Positions 16,818 through 25,816 of a DNA stretch of 64,000 nucleotides are shown in pieces (positions within the stretch are counted from its first letter, which is position 1; every line of letters begins with the position of its first letter). A program made the translations under genes and the position numbers. The notes under the pieces were generated by a model. It ran no database searches. It had not been told where the DNA came from and was given only the letters and a program-made list of their open reading frames with translations. The DNA is from Holtiella tumoricola (lineage in GTDB: Bacteria; Bacillota; Clostridia; Lachnospirales; Cellulosilyticaceae), in the NCBI RefSeq assembly GCF_027857615.1, contig NZ_JAQIFT010000040.1, positions 186,001-250,000 of the forward strand, given 5' to 3'.

Positions 16818-18671
16818 TTATTGAATTGTATATGTACCTTTGTCTAAATCAATAGTTATTTCTGTTCCATCGCTATATACAGCTTTTTGTATTCTATAAT
16901 TTTCATCTAAGAATTCATGTTTAATCATTTCACATTGAGCAATTTTTTCTTGAAGGGCTGCCACTTGTTGATAGCGCTCTATTTCATGCTTAAGGGCGCC
17001 TCCTTCTTTTTCTGCATCTAGGTAAGCTGCTCCACCATTGAGTAATGCATAGAGCATATAGTCTCCTTGTGGTGTATCTTCTTTCATCAGCCATGGAAGG
17101 ACTACACAGTCATGATATACCAAGTTAAAGAGTGGGACAGGTATGCCTTTAGGTTTTTCATTTGGCCATAACATAAAGGCATAAGGCCCATAATGAGCTG
17201 TTACAATACTAGGTACTGCCCAGTCAATCACTTCTTCTGAGCTTGGAAGAATATCGTGTGCAACCAAGTAGTCAAAGCATGATTTTCTATAGGCCATACA
17301 TTCTTTACGTGTCATTGTATGCCATGGATGTGTACATTCATCTAGCTCGTTACATGTGAATACATCTAAGTAAGTTCCCTCTAGCTGTATGCCATGCCTA
17401 AAGAGCTCTGTAAAGTTACGTTTTAAATATAATGGTGCTTGTGATGCACAAATATATGTCTGCCAGCCTCCTGCCCATCTACAAAACTCAATATGTGATC
17501 CATCTGGATTTTGAAGCGCAAATGCTCTATCATAAGTTGCTGCATCAAAGTAGTAATCACGATACTGATCATGAATAGCAAACATATAGTTTAACGCTTT
17601 CATTTTATCTGAAAGTGCTTTCATACCAGCCCATCCACCAGCCTCAATACAAGCTGGCAAATAATCTGGGTGTTGATTATCATACCCTGGTTCTCCCCAT
17701 CCATCTAAATGGAGATAAACTTTCTCAAGTCCTGCTTCTTTTAGCTTTTCCATTTGTTTTTGCCTCACTGCAAATGGAACCACTTCATCATTTTTCTCCG
17801 GATGCTCTTGATCATAATAAGCTGAATCTGGTGATACGTGTGTTTTAATACCTGTATGTACAATAGCAGATCCAATAAACTTATTAACTAAGGGATTTTT
17901 AGCTGCTTTTTCTTTTAAAGTTACAAGTAGCCCTTGTTCTTTGGCATACTGGCGGTAAACTTTACAAAGGTCATTGTAATCACAGTTTTCTAAGAAAGTC
18001 AGTTTCATACTACGTTTATAAGTTAATTTCCCCATACTCGGTAGCCATCTTACGCCAATGTGGCAAAAGTCTGATCCTTCGGGATGATTCACCTGATAGC
18101 CTGCATCCCATGGTGTACATACAATAGCAATATATCCTTCATGCTCTTTTATTTGGCCAAACCATGGCATATACGCTGCACTACTGCACATTTGTCCATC
18201 AAATACTAGTTTATCTACTTGATGTGGCCAGTTATTGGGGATCATAAGTCCTTGTAGCATATTGATAACGGTGTACCACTTACTACTATCCTCTTTAAAT
18301 GCCATGTGCCCCGGCCAATAGAAGTTGCCCATAAGTTCATGAGCCTCCTCTATTGGAATAAGTTCAAAATAAATGTTTTGTGTAGCGTACTCTATCCAAA
18401 CCACTGTCTCAAAAGCTAAAGGGCTTTCTATCCCTTTTACAACAAAGTTTGAAAACTTAGTTCTAAATCCTTCTCCTACACCTGTCTTCCAATTAAAATG
18501 CTGGATACAACCTGCATCTTTAAAATAGATCGTCTGCTCACCTATATTGAAATAGGGTTGATACATTTCGTCCCATTGCCAACGATTACCGTTACTTTCA
18601 ATGGCTATATGTAAGGTCTCTTCATTATAATACAACCTAACTGTTTCATGTTGCACCGCTTTTATGATCAT
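16818..18671 (-). CDS. Putative glycoside hydrolase (DUF5696-like barrel)
   Basis: A 617-residue cytoplasmic protein (no signal peptide) with an N-terminal beta-rich part and a central barrel-like part containing YLHLDGWGEPGYDNQHPDYLP near residues 320-345. Later motifs rich in Asp and aromatic residues (TYLDVFTCNELDEC, PSSEEVIDW) look like barrel-strand active-site ends. I place it with DUF5696/GH101-GH129-like glycosidases, but the exact family is uncertain. It is the last gene of the LplABC operon, so it should process the imported oligosaccharide. The ATG at 18671 has an AGAGGGG site; a TTG directly before is the alternative. Confidence 0.7.
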   Translation of the reverse strand: MIIKAVQHETVRLYYNEETLHIAIESNGNRWQWDEMYQPYFNIGEQTIYFKDAGCIQHFNWKTGVGEGFRTKFSNFVVKGIESPLAFETVVWIEYATQNIYFELIPIEEAHELMGNFYWPGHMAFKEDSSKWYTVINMLQGLMIPNNWPHQVDKLVFDGQMCSSAAYMPWFGQIKEHEGYIAIVCTPWDAGYQVNHPEGSDFCHIGVRWLPSMGKLTYKRSMKLTFLENCDYNDLCKVYRQYAKEQGLLVTLKEKAAKNPLVNKFIGSAIVHTGIKTHVSPDSAYYDQEHPEKNDEVVPFAVRQKQMEKLKEAGLEKVYLHLDGWGEPGYDNQHPDYLPACIEAGGWAGMKALSDKMKALNYMFAIHDQYRDYYFDAATYDRAFALQNPDGSHIEFCRWAGGWQTYICASQAPLYLKRNFTELFRHGIQLEGTYLDVFTCNELDECTHPWHTMTRKECMAYRKSCFDYLVAHDILPSSEEVIDWAVPSIVTAHYGPYAFMLWPNEKPKGIPVPLFNLVYHDCVVLPWLMKEDTPQGDYMLYALLNGGAAYLDAEKEGGALKHEIERYQQVAALQEKIAQCEMIKHEFLDENYRIQKAVYSDGTEITIDLDKGTYTIQ

Positions 18672-18695
18672 CAATAAAACCCCTCTTCTATAGAT

Positions 18696-19589
18696 TTAAC
18701 CTTTAACACTACCCACTACAATACCTTTAATAAAGAAACGTTGTAGGAATGGATATACGAGTAAAATAGGAAGTGCACCGACAAAAATCTGTGCAGCTTG
18801 TAGATTCAGCTCACCAATACTTTCAAGTGCCAAAAGTTGCTCTGGTGACATCATTTGATTCGCCGTCATATTTTGATCAAGTACAACCGTTGATAAATAT
18901 GTCTGTAATGGATATTTGCTTGTTGTATTCAAGTAAAGCATCCCATCAAACCATGAGTTCCAATGACCAACAATAGTGAAAAGTAAAATAGTTGCTAAAG
19001 ATGGTAAAGAAATCGGTAAGTAAATCTTACATAAAATATAGAACTGACTCGCACCGTCAATCAGTGCCACTTCTTCTAGATCTTTTGGAATCTGTCTAAA
19101 GAAATTAAGGAGTAGAATAACATTCCATACATTCATGGCTGTAGGCAATACTAATGCCCAAATGGTATCAATTAACCCTAAACTCTTAATGACCATATAA
19201 GTTGGAATCATACCGCCGCTAAAGAACATGGTGAAAGCAAAGAACCATACATATAGACTACGCTTTTTGAAACGTAAGTTAGACTTAGATAATGGATACG
19301 CTGTTAAAATTGTAATGGCCATGCTAATAACCGTACCAATCACTACCCTTACAACGGTTACCCCCATAGATTGGAAGAACTCTTTCTTTTGAAGTAAGTA
19401 CTTGTATGCTTCTAAGCTAATTTGTTTAGGTAAAAGCCCAACTTCCCCTGCTGTAGTTGCTGCTTGTGAACTCATAGATACTGCAAATAAATGTACAAAC
19501 GGTAGTATACAAATTAATGTAACAATGGATAAAAAGATAATATTACATACATTAAACGCTTTGCGTCCCTTTGACTCTTTAACTGCCAT
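18696..19589 (-). CDS. Sugar ABC transporter permease, LplC/YtcP type
   Basis: About 297 residues with six membrane segments. The binding-protein-dependent transport EAA loop reads EEVALIDGASQFYILCKIYLP, which contacts the ATPase. It belongs to the CUT1 (MalG) class. GAAAGG precedes the ATG at 19589. It follows the LplB-type permease by about 27 bases. As usual for this class the shared MsmX-like ATPase is not in the cluster. Confidence 0.94.
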   Translation of the reverse strand: MAVKESKGRKAFNVCNIIFLSIVTLICILPFVHLFAVSMSSQAATTAGEVGLLPKQISLEAYKYLLQKKEFFQSMGVTVVRVVIGTVISMAITILTAYPLSKSNLRFKKRSLYVWFFAFTMFFSGGMIPTYMVIKSLGLIDTIWALVLPTAMNVWNVILLLNFFRQIPKDLEEVALIDGASQFYILCKIYLPISLPSLATILLFTIVGHWNSWFDGMLYLNTTSKYPLQTYLSTVVLDQNMTANQMMSPEQLLALESIGELNLQAAQIFVGALPILLVYPFLQRFFIKGIVVGSVKG

Positions 19590-19616
19590 AACACACACCC
19601 TTTCTCGTCTTGTTCT

Positions 19617-20522
19617 CTAGAAGATACGGTAATCACTTACTTTATAAGCGGTCCAATAAGAGAAGGCTACTAGAATAAGTGATATAAATGATTTAAATAA
19701 CCCTACTGCTGCTGCAGGTGAATATTGCCTATCAAAAATACCTAAACGATAAACAAAGGTATCAATAATGTCACCGCTTTCATATACAACAGGACTATAA
19801 AGCATCAGTACTTGATCAAATCCAGCATTTAATAAGCTACCAAGACTTAAAATACCGATAAGAAGGATAATAGGCATCATACATGGAAGTGTAATATATT
19901 TTACACGTTGCCATGCATTGGCACCATCCATCTCTGCTGCTTCATAGAGACTTGTATCAATCCCTACAATTGATGCAAGGAAAACAATCATGTTATAGCC
20001 CATCCCCTTCCATACATGGGTTATAACAATAACGATAGGGAACCAAGTATTATTGAGTAAAAACATAAGTGGTTCTATGTTTAAGCCACCTAAGATCTGA
20101 TTGATTGGACCATTTAAAGCAAAAATTTGTTTTATAATTCCACCTAAGATTACCCAAGAGAGGAAATAGGGCACAAAGATAGCTGTTTGAACATATTTTT
20201 GAAAACGTTTAAGTACAATTTCATTTAAAAGTAAAGCCAGTATTAAAGGAACTAATAAACCAAATATGATTTTAAGCACAGATATGTAAAGTGTGTTCCA
20301 CAATGCGTCATAGAAACCTGGTAAGTTGAATACATACTTAAAGTTATTCATTCCAACAAAATCTGATCCTGTAAAGCCTTTAACTGGATTAAACTTTTGA
20401 AATGCCATTACAATACCTGCCATAGGCAAATAAGCAAAGATAGCAGTAAAAATAACACCTGGTATAAGCATGATATGCCATGCTGTTGTATCTTTTCTCA
20501 AAAATGCTTTAAGTTTTTCCAT
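19617..20522 (-). CDS. Sugar ABC transporter permease, LplB type
   Basis: A 301-residue CUT1 permease (MalF class) with six membrane segments and the EAA loop YEAAEMDGANAWQRVKYITLP. It pairs with the next gene to form the membrane channel for the receptor lipoprotein encoded upstream. A hairpin between the receptor gene and this gene probably lowers permease expression relative to receptor. Confidence 0.94.
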   Translation of the reverse strand: MEKLKAFLRKDTTAWHIMLIPGVIFTAIFAYLPMAGIVMAFQKFNPVKGFTGSDFVGMNNFKYVFNLPGFYDALWNTLYISVLKIIFGLLVPLILALLLNEIVLKRFQKYVQTAIFVPYFLSWVILGGIIKQIFALNGPINQILGGLNIEPLMFLLNNTWFPIVIVITHVWKGMGYNMIVFLASIVGIDTSLYEAAEMDGANAWQRVKYITLPCMMPIILLIGILSLGSLLNAGFDQVLMLYSPVVYESGDIIDTFVYRLGIFDRQYSPAAAVGLFKSFISLILVAFSYWTAYKVSDYRIF

Positions 20523-20543
20523 CTACCATCCCTCTTTCTGTAA

Positions 20544-20579
20544 AAGTAAAAGGGTAATAAAATTACTACCCTTTTACTT
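20544..20579 (-). terminator. Intercistronic hairpin/attenuator after the receptor gene
   Basis: A perfect 13-base-pair stem (20544-20556 with 20567-20579) lies between the receptor stop and the LplB start. With a short T-rich tail it could be a leaky terminator or an RNA-stabilising hairpin, giving more receptor than permease. Confidence 0.7.
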
Positions 20580-20584
20580 CTGTC

Positions 20585-22231
20585 TTATTTATTTTGATAC
20601 CACTCATTAACCTCTTTAGTAATTTCATCTCCACCAAGTTTGAGCCAGTTATCTGCATAAGCATCAAAGGTGCTAATAGGTGTTTCTCCCATAACCATTT
20701 TTACATAAGTTTCTTCTGTTAACTTATTGAGTGTAGCTTTTCTTTCTTTCATTGTATCTGTGGCAAGACCATAGAATTTATTTAATTGATACTCTTTGTT
20801 TTCTACAAGTCTTTCTGTTGTTCCCCAAGCAAAGTCGTCATCAATTCTTCCTAAATATTTACCCCATTTATTGGTTTCATCATAAGGGATCTCTCCGGCT
20901 TTCCATTTAAAGTAATCCTCAGCATAACTCCAAAGCTGAATATCTCCACCTCCAATGCCTTCTGGTAAAGTTTTTAAATCACCTGTAGCAATTTGGGTGT
21001 TGAAACGATCATGTAAAGTTTGAATATCATATGGATCAAAGTAAGTTGTTGGTACCCAGTTCCACACGTGCCCATTTGCAACTTGAGCTTCTTCTGGATA
21101 CTCTGTTTCAAATAATGCCCAAAGATTAAAGAGCTTTATAACTGCTTCTGGATTTGTACATTTACTATTTAAAACATAGTAATCTTCAATCATCATACTT
21201 TCAAGTAAAGCACCGTTTGTACCTTCTGCTCTTGGAATAGGTGCTGTTGTCCACTTACTATCTCCATTTTTAGCAATTTCTTTTCCAATGAAAGAATCAA
21301 ATGCCCACCATGGTGCAATTAAAATACCTAATTTTTCTGACATAATAAACTCTCTAAGTTTAGTTGCATCATGTAATGCAAATTCTTTATGTATAAGCCC
21401 TTTTTCATAAAAACGATTAAGTGCTTCTAAAGCTTCTTTTGTTTCTGGTTGTGTTTCCCCTGGAACTAAAGTGCCATCATCTCCTTCTATCCATGCTGTT
21501 GGATAAGAACCAAACATATTCATAAGTGCTGCAAGTGGAGATGTACCTGCTAAAACATCTTTTGAAAGACTGATTCCCATATCTGCCCCTAATTGTTCTT
21601 TAAAAGCTGTTGCTACTGCTTCTAATTCCTCTACAGTTGTAGGAACATCCATCCCTACTTCCTCTAACCAGTCTGTACGGATCATCATGATATTAACATT
21701 ACGTTTGACATCCCAATACTGTGGTATCGCCATAATTTTGCCATCTTCTGTTGTCACACTTTCAAGAACTGCTGGGTCACGATAAATCCATTCTTTCAAA
21801 GTATCACTGGCCCATTCTAAGGCATCATTCCATGGCATAATCTGTTCATTTTCTAATAAGTTTTGATAATCAACAGCTGAAACTGCCATAATGTCAGGTA
21901 ACTCTCCTGATGCCATTGCTACTCCTAGCTTTTGTTCATATTGATCTGTTGGTGCAGTCCAAAGCCATTTAAAATCAATGTTAAACCTATTTTTTGCTTC
22001 CCTAACAAAAGATTGGTTTTCTGGGGTAGTACCTGCTGGTACTTCTGATGAGCCAGCTGAAAATGAAAGTACTCCTGTTACTTCTACAGGCTCTTGATAT
22101 TTTCCAAATGGATCTACTTCACCTTTTTCCACACTAGATGAAGCGGTTGTTTGTTCCTTTCCAGCACATCCTCCTAAGACACCCATACACATTGTTAAAG
22201 CAAGAATCATCGCCCCTACTCTTCTTCCCAT
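20585..22231 (-). CDS. Oligosaccharide ABC transporter receptor lipoprotein, LplA/YtcQ type
   Basis: 548 residues from the ATG at 22231, where GGAGG precedes the start; the 37-codon upstream extension lacks a ribosome site. The signal peptide ends in lipobox VLGGC, with Cys22 as the lipid anchor. Size and the WTAPTDQYEQKLGVAMASGELPD region match the large extracellular receptors of LplABC systems for complex oligosaccharides. It is first in the operon receptor-permease-permease-glycosidase. YesN/YesM encoded just upstream is the likely inducer-sensing pair. Confidence 0.93.
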   Translation of the reverse strand: MGRRVGAMILALTMCMGVLGGCAGKEQTTASSSVEKGEVDPFGKYQEPVEVTGVLSFSAGSSEVPAGTTPENQSFVREAKNRFNIDFKWLWTAPTDQYEQKLGVAMASGELPDIMAVSAVDYQNLLENEQIMPWNDALEWASDTLKEWIYRDPAVLESVTTEDGKIMAIPQYWDVKRNVNIMMIRTDWLEEVGMDVPTTVEELEAVATAFKEQLGADMGISLSKDVLAGTSPLAALMNMFGSYPTAWIEGDDGTLVPGETQPETKEALEALNRFYEKGLIHKEFALHDATKLREFIMSEKLGILIAPWWAFDSFIGKEIAKNGDSKWTTAPIPRAEGTNGALLESMMIEDYYVLNSKCTNPEAVIKLFNLWALFETEYPEEAQVANGHVWNWVPTTYFDPYDIQTLHDRFNTQIATGDLKTLPEGIGGGDIQLWSYAEDYFKWKAGEIPYDETNKWGKYLGRIDDDFAWGTTERLVENKEYQLNKFYGLATDTMKERKATLNKLTEETYVKMVMGETPISTFDAYADNWLKLGGDEITKEVNEWYQNK

Positions 22232-22259
22232 ATAGCACCTCCGAATTTGTATATTTTTT

Positions 22260-22279
22260 ATTGTATTTATATATACAAT
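22260..22279. promoter_or_regulatory. Candidate operator dyad upstream of the receptor gene
   Basis: ATTGTAT and ATACAAT form a perfect 7+7 inverted repeat separated by 6 bases, about 30 bases before the receptor start. YesN is the obvious candidate to act here, but the DNA is so AT-rich that chance is possible. Confidence 0.35.
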
Positions 22280-22353
22280 TATATGTTTTGTGTACATTTT
22301 GTTCAATTTCTTTATTTTTACTTCTTTTTCTTTTGTTGACATGTATATAAAAA

Positions 22354-22392
22354 TAGAGTTAAAGAAAGCCTTTGTTACTTTCTCTAACTCTA
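22354..22392 (-). terminator. Terminator after yesN-like gene
   Basis: A 15-base stem (22378-22392 with 22354-22368, one mismatch) is followed on the minus strand by TTTTTAT just past the response-regulator stop. Confidence 0.85.
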
Positions 22393-22395
22393 CTC

Positions 22396-23988
22396 CTATT
22401 TATAATTTCTGTACTCTGTAGGTGTAAGCCCCACACATTTTTTAAAGAATACGGTAAAGTATCCTACCGACTCATAACCTAACATTTTAGAAATATCGCC
22501 TATTTTTTTATCACTTTTTCTTAAAAGTTCTTTGGCTTTCATCAACTTAGCCTCTTTAATAAACTGCGATAAATTTCTACCTGTAACACTTTTATAAAAT
22601 CTTGATAGATAAGATGGATTAAAATAAACTAACTTAGCTAAAGTATTTAAACTAATTTCTCCTGTGACAGAATTTAAAATATAGTCCTCTATCTTTTTAA
22701 TAATCATATCTTCTTCCGTTACCTTACTGAGTGCTTGGTCTTCTCCTAAGGACTTAAGCAATAAGACTAAAAACTGATGGATCTCATCTACGCCTGTTAA
22801 ATAACGTAAATGATAATAACCTCTTTGTAAATCTTCCGGAAGTTCTAAGTAATTAATCTCTTTTTCTATGTAAGATGCAACCTTTTCTAGACACTTATAG
22901 TACATCTGTGTATCAATTAAACTCAGCTCATAGGTATTCTTAATACTGATATAAAGGCTTTCAAAAATTTCTTTTAAATCAAGGAAGCGCTTTTCTATAA
23001 GCATTTTATCAATTTGGAGTACATAATGCTCATGATTGCTATCCTTTAACTTATTTCCTTCTATAAGTGTCTCCACATCAATAAGAATAGGTACGTATTT
23101 AGATAAATTAATATCTAGTAAGGTCGTATACAGCTTAATTTGATCCTTCAATTGCTCCCATTGCACTTGATGATTGGAATAAATAAAAGAAATCTTTTCT
23201 TCAGATAACGCCATTAATTGAGTTTGTATTTCTTCTAACATGTTACCTAGTAGGACTTGTTGTTCCTCAACTTTTTCCTTTGGCTGAACGACTATAAGAT
23301 AGGTATTACTATATAATTTGATTTCATCTACTTCATAAAAGTAGCTATACTGCTGCTTGACCTGTGTAATTGTTTGAAGAATCATTTTCCTCTTTTGGCT
23401 ACTGCAACGCTCTCCTAATACTTTCCCTATTGCAATATAAAAATCTTCTTCTATCTGAATGGGTCCTGCATCATAAATCATCTTTAATATTTCTAAACGT
23501 TCATTACTATTTTGATGTCCAAGAAATTCTGTCATAAGTTGACATTTTTCATAAGTTTTGTTTTCATTTGTCATTTGCAACATCTTGCCTTCAGTTGCTC
23601 TTATTTGTTGAGTACGTTCTATTTCTTGGATACACTCATTAATCACTTGAATAAATTTATCTTCTTCCTCATTTTTCAGCATATATTTCCCTGCATATTC
23701 ATTGACTGCTCGGTAAATATAATCAAAAGTATCATAACCTGTTAAATAAATAATCTTGCATTCCTTCCAATAGCCTTTTACTGTTTGACTAAATTCAAAT
23801 CCATCCATAATGGGCATATTAATATCTGTACATAATATATCTAATTTGACCTCTTTTGCAATACGAAGGCCTTCACTCACTGTATAAGCTGAGTAAACTT
23901 GTAGCTCAAGTTCTTCTCTGTTCTCTAGCATCGTTACAAGACCTTTTACAATACTCTTCTCATCATCAATCACTAAAATCTTATACAT
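22396..23988 (-). CDS. YesN-type AraC response regulator
   Basis: 530 residues: an N-terminal receiver domain with phosphorylation site in TDINMPIMDG (near Asp55), a long middle region of about 280 residues, and a C-terminal AraC-type double helix-turn-helix (LNTLAKLVYFNPSYLSRFYKSVTG, then IGDISKMLGYESVGYFTVFFKK). It would activate the LplABC operon in response to an extracellular sugar sensed by the YesM kinase encoded 20 bases upstream. Confidence 0.94.
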   Translation of the reverse strand: MYKILVIDDEKSIVKGLVTMLENREELELQVYSAYTVSEGLRIAKEVKLDILCTDINMPIMDGFEFSQTVKGYWKECKIIYLTGYDTFDYIYRAVNEYAGKYMLKNEEEDKFIQVINECIQEIERTQQIRATEGKMLQMTNENKTYEKCQLMTEFLGHQNSNERLEILKMIYDAGPIQIEEDFYIAIGKVLGERCSSQKRKMILQTITQVKQQYSYFYEVDEIKLYSNTYLIVVQPKEKVEEQQVLLGNMLEEIQTQLMALSEEKISFIYSNHQVQWEQLKDQIKLYTTLLDINLSKYVPILIDVETLIEGNKLKDSNHEHYVLQIDKMLIEKRFLDLKEIFESLYISIKNTYELSLIDTQMYYKCLEKVASYIEKEINYLELPEDLQRGYYHLRYLTGVDEIHQFLVLLLKSLGEDQALSKVTEEDMIIKKIEDYILNSVTGEISLNTLAKLVYFNPSYLSRFYKSVTGRNLSQFIKEAKLMKAKELLRKSDKKIGDISKMLGYESVGYFTVFFKKCVGLTPTEYRNYK

Positions 23989-24008
23989 ATTTTCCCCCTT
24001 ATATGTAC

Positions 24009-25613
24009 TTACTTTTCGCTATAAATCTGAAGTATAATGGCTAATCCCCCCATTTCTCCTTGGCTTACCACAATATCATTTTTCTCATGAATATAGTGAA
24101 GTCGCTTTTTAATATTAATTAGACCTGTTACAGGGTTTTCACACGCCTTTAATCTGATCTGTAATGCTTCTATTTGCTCTAAGCTTATAAAGGTTCCATT
24201 ATCCTCTACTTGTATCAGAATAAAATGGGCCTGCTCTCTAACATTTATATGTAACTTTCCCCCTGCTTCAATTTTTTCAAATACATATTTATACGCATTT
24301 TCTACCACTGGCTGTAAAATCAATCGGGGTACATATACATTTTTTAGGTTGTCTGGTAGTGGATCCATCTCAATTTGTACTCGATCTTCAAATCTAATTT
24401 GTTGAATACCAATATAATTTTTCATGTGCTCATACTCTTCTTCTAACTTGACAAACTCATAGCTTGTCCTTGTAATATAGCGATAGTATTTGGCTAATCC
24501 AAGTGTAAGCTGTTCTATCTTCTCTACATCATAGGTTTTGCACATATTTGAAATATTGAAAAAGCAATTATAAAGAAAATGAGGTTTAATCTGCCCTTGA
24601 AGATGGCTTAGTTCCATCTGCTTCATATCAATAGCTTGTTCATAACTTTTCTTAATATAGTTTTCTAATAACCCCTTAGCCTTATTAAAACTTTGTGTCA
24701 CATACTCAAATTCATCGATACCTTCATGTTTTGCCTGTTGATTGAAGTTATGTACATTCATATTTTCAATATGACTTACTACATTTTGGAGTGGTTTATG
24801 GATGGCCCGATTCAGATACTTGGTAAACTTAATCGTAATAAAACATAATAAAATTAAAGCTAATAAACTGAGTAAATAAAATTCATGTCCAAACTCTATG
24901 AAACGAGAAGGAAGATAAATATGAAAGGCTATAGGATATAAGCTGCTCTTTATAACCATTTCTCTCGAAGTTTTATTGGCTTGTTGTACATTAAAAGGAG
25001 CAATTTCTAACTTTTCTCCATTTAATAGTGCTTCTATATAAACCTCTTCATTAAATTTCATTTTCTCCATTAAACGTATTAATTCATATTGGTCTAGCTT
25101 AATATATCCTCTTCTATACTCATTCTTATTTTCATATTTTTCTAGTAGATATAGAGTATCTTGTAAAAAATATAAACCAGGTTCTTCTATGTCTTTTATG
25201 GCCTCATCAGGTCTAAACCACTCCAACGATGTAATCCATAAATCTTGCTGTGGTATATAGATGCCTATATCACTTGTCCATTTATATTGATTATTTAAAA
25301 TATTGAGCTCTTCCTTAGCCTGCTTCTTCTTATTTATTTTTTCATAATCAGATAGTTGTTCATACTGATTAGATAATACAAGAACATTTTCACTTTGCAT
25401 CATATACATCACTAAATTTTGTAAATTGAGTAATTCTTCATCAAAATACTCCATATGTTGCATCGCATTTGTTTTATAGCGCTGTATAAAATTATCACGT
25501 ATCGTTCGAAGGCCCACTCCCATAATGGCTAAAATACTTAGTGCAATCATAAAGTGACTGACTAAATAAATAGCAAGTACTTTATTGGCTAACTTAGCTT
25601 TTCTTATCTTCAT
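24009..25613 (-). CDS. YesM-type sensor histidine kinase
   Basis: 534 residues with a membrane segment near 15-35, an extracellular sensing region to about 235, a second membrane segment (LLSLLALILLCFITI) and a HAMP-like linker. The His_kinase domain has the phospho-acceptor His in GQIKPHFLYNCFFNIS, followed by an ATPase domain (VVENAYKY, GLINIKKRL). A GGGG site precedes the ATG. It is the first gene of the kinase/regulator operon and divergent from the beta-mannosidase gene. Ligand is unknown. Confidence 0.94.
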   Translation of the reverse strand: MKIRKAKLANKVLAIYLVSHFMIALSILAIMGVGLRTIRDNFIQRYKTNAMQHMEYFDEELLNLQNLVMYMMQSENVLVLSNQYEQLSDYEKINKKKQAKEELNILNNQYKWTSDIGIYIPQQDLWITSLEWFRPDEAIKDIEEPGLYFLQDTLYLLEKYENKNEYRRGYIKLDQYELIRLMEKMKFNEEVYIEALLNGEKLEIAPFNVQQANKTSREMVIKSSLYPIAFHIYLPSRFIEFGHEFYLLSLLALILLCFITIKFTKYLNRAIHKPLQNVVSHIENMNVHNFNQQAKHEGIDEFEYVTQSFNKAKGLLENYIKKSYEQAIDMKQMELSHLQGQIKPHFLYNCFFNISNMCKTYDVEKIEQLTLGLAKYYRYITRTSYEFVKLEEEYEHMKNYIGIQQIRFEDRVQIEMDPLPDNLKNVYVPRLILQPVVENAYKYVFEKIEAGGKLHINVREQAHFILIQVEDNGTFISLEQIEALQIRLKACENPVTGLINIKKRLHYIHEKNDIVVSQGEMGGLAIILQIYSEK

Positions 25614-25756
25614 TTTATCCCCTTAACTTTTATCCATTTGTTAGTTTTATTATATAATATTATTTACTTTTTTGAAATTTAAATCATCAAATAAAACAAC
25701 TTTTCCTATTTAATTTTTTATACTTTACTAAAATTCACTAATTATGTATAGCCATT

Positions 25757-25785
25757 TTTACTTTATTTGTCTATAATTCTATAAT
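25757..25785 (+). promoter_or_regulatory. Probable sigma-A promoter of the beta-mannosidase gene
   Basis: TTTACT, 17 bases, TATAAT, ending about 32 bases before the beta-mannosidase ATG. The -10 is perfect and the -35 matches four of six consensus bases. Confidence 0.6.
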
Positions 25786-25816
25786 AAGCTTTAATACATA
25801 AGGAGGATTATTATCA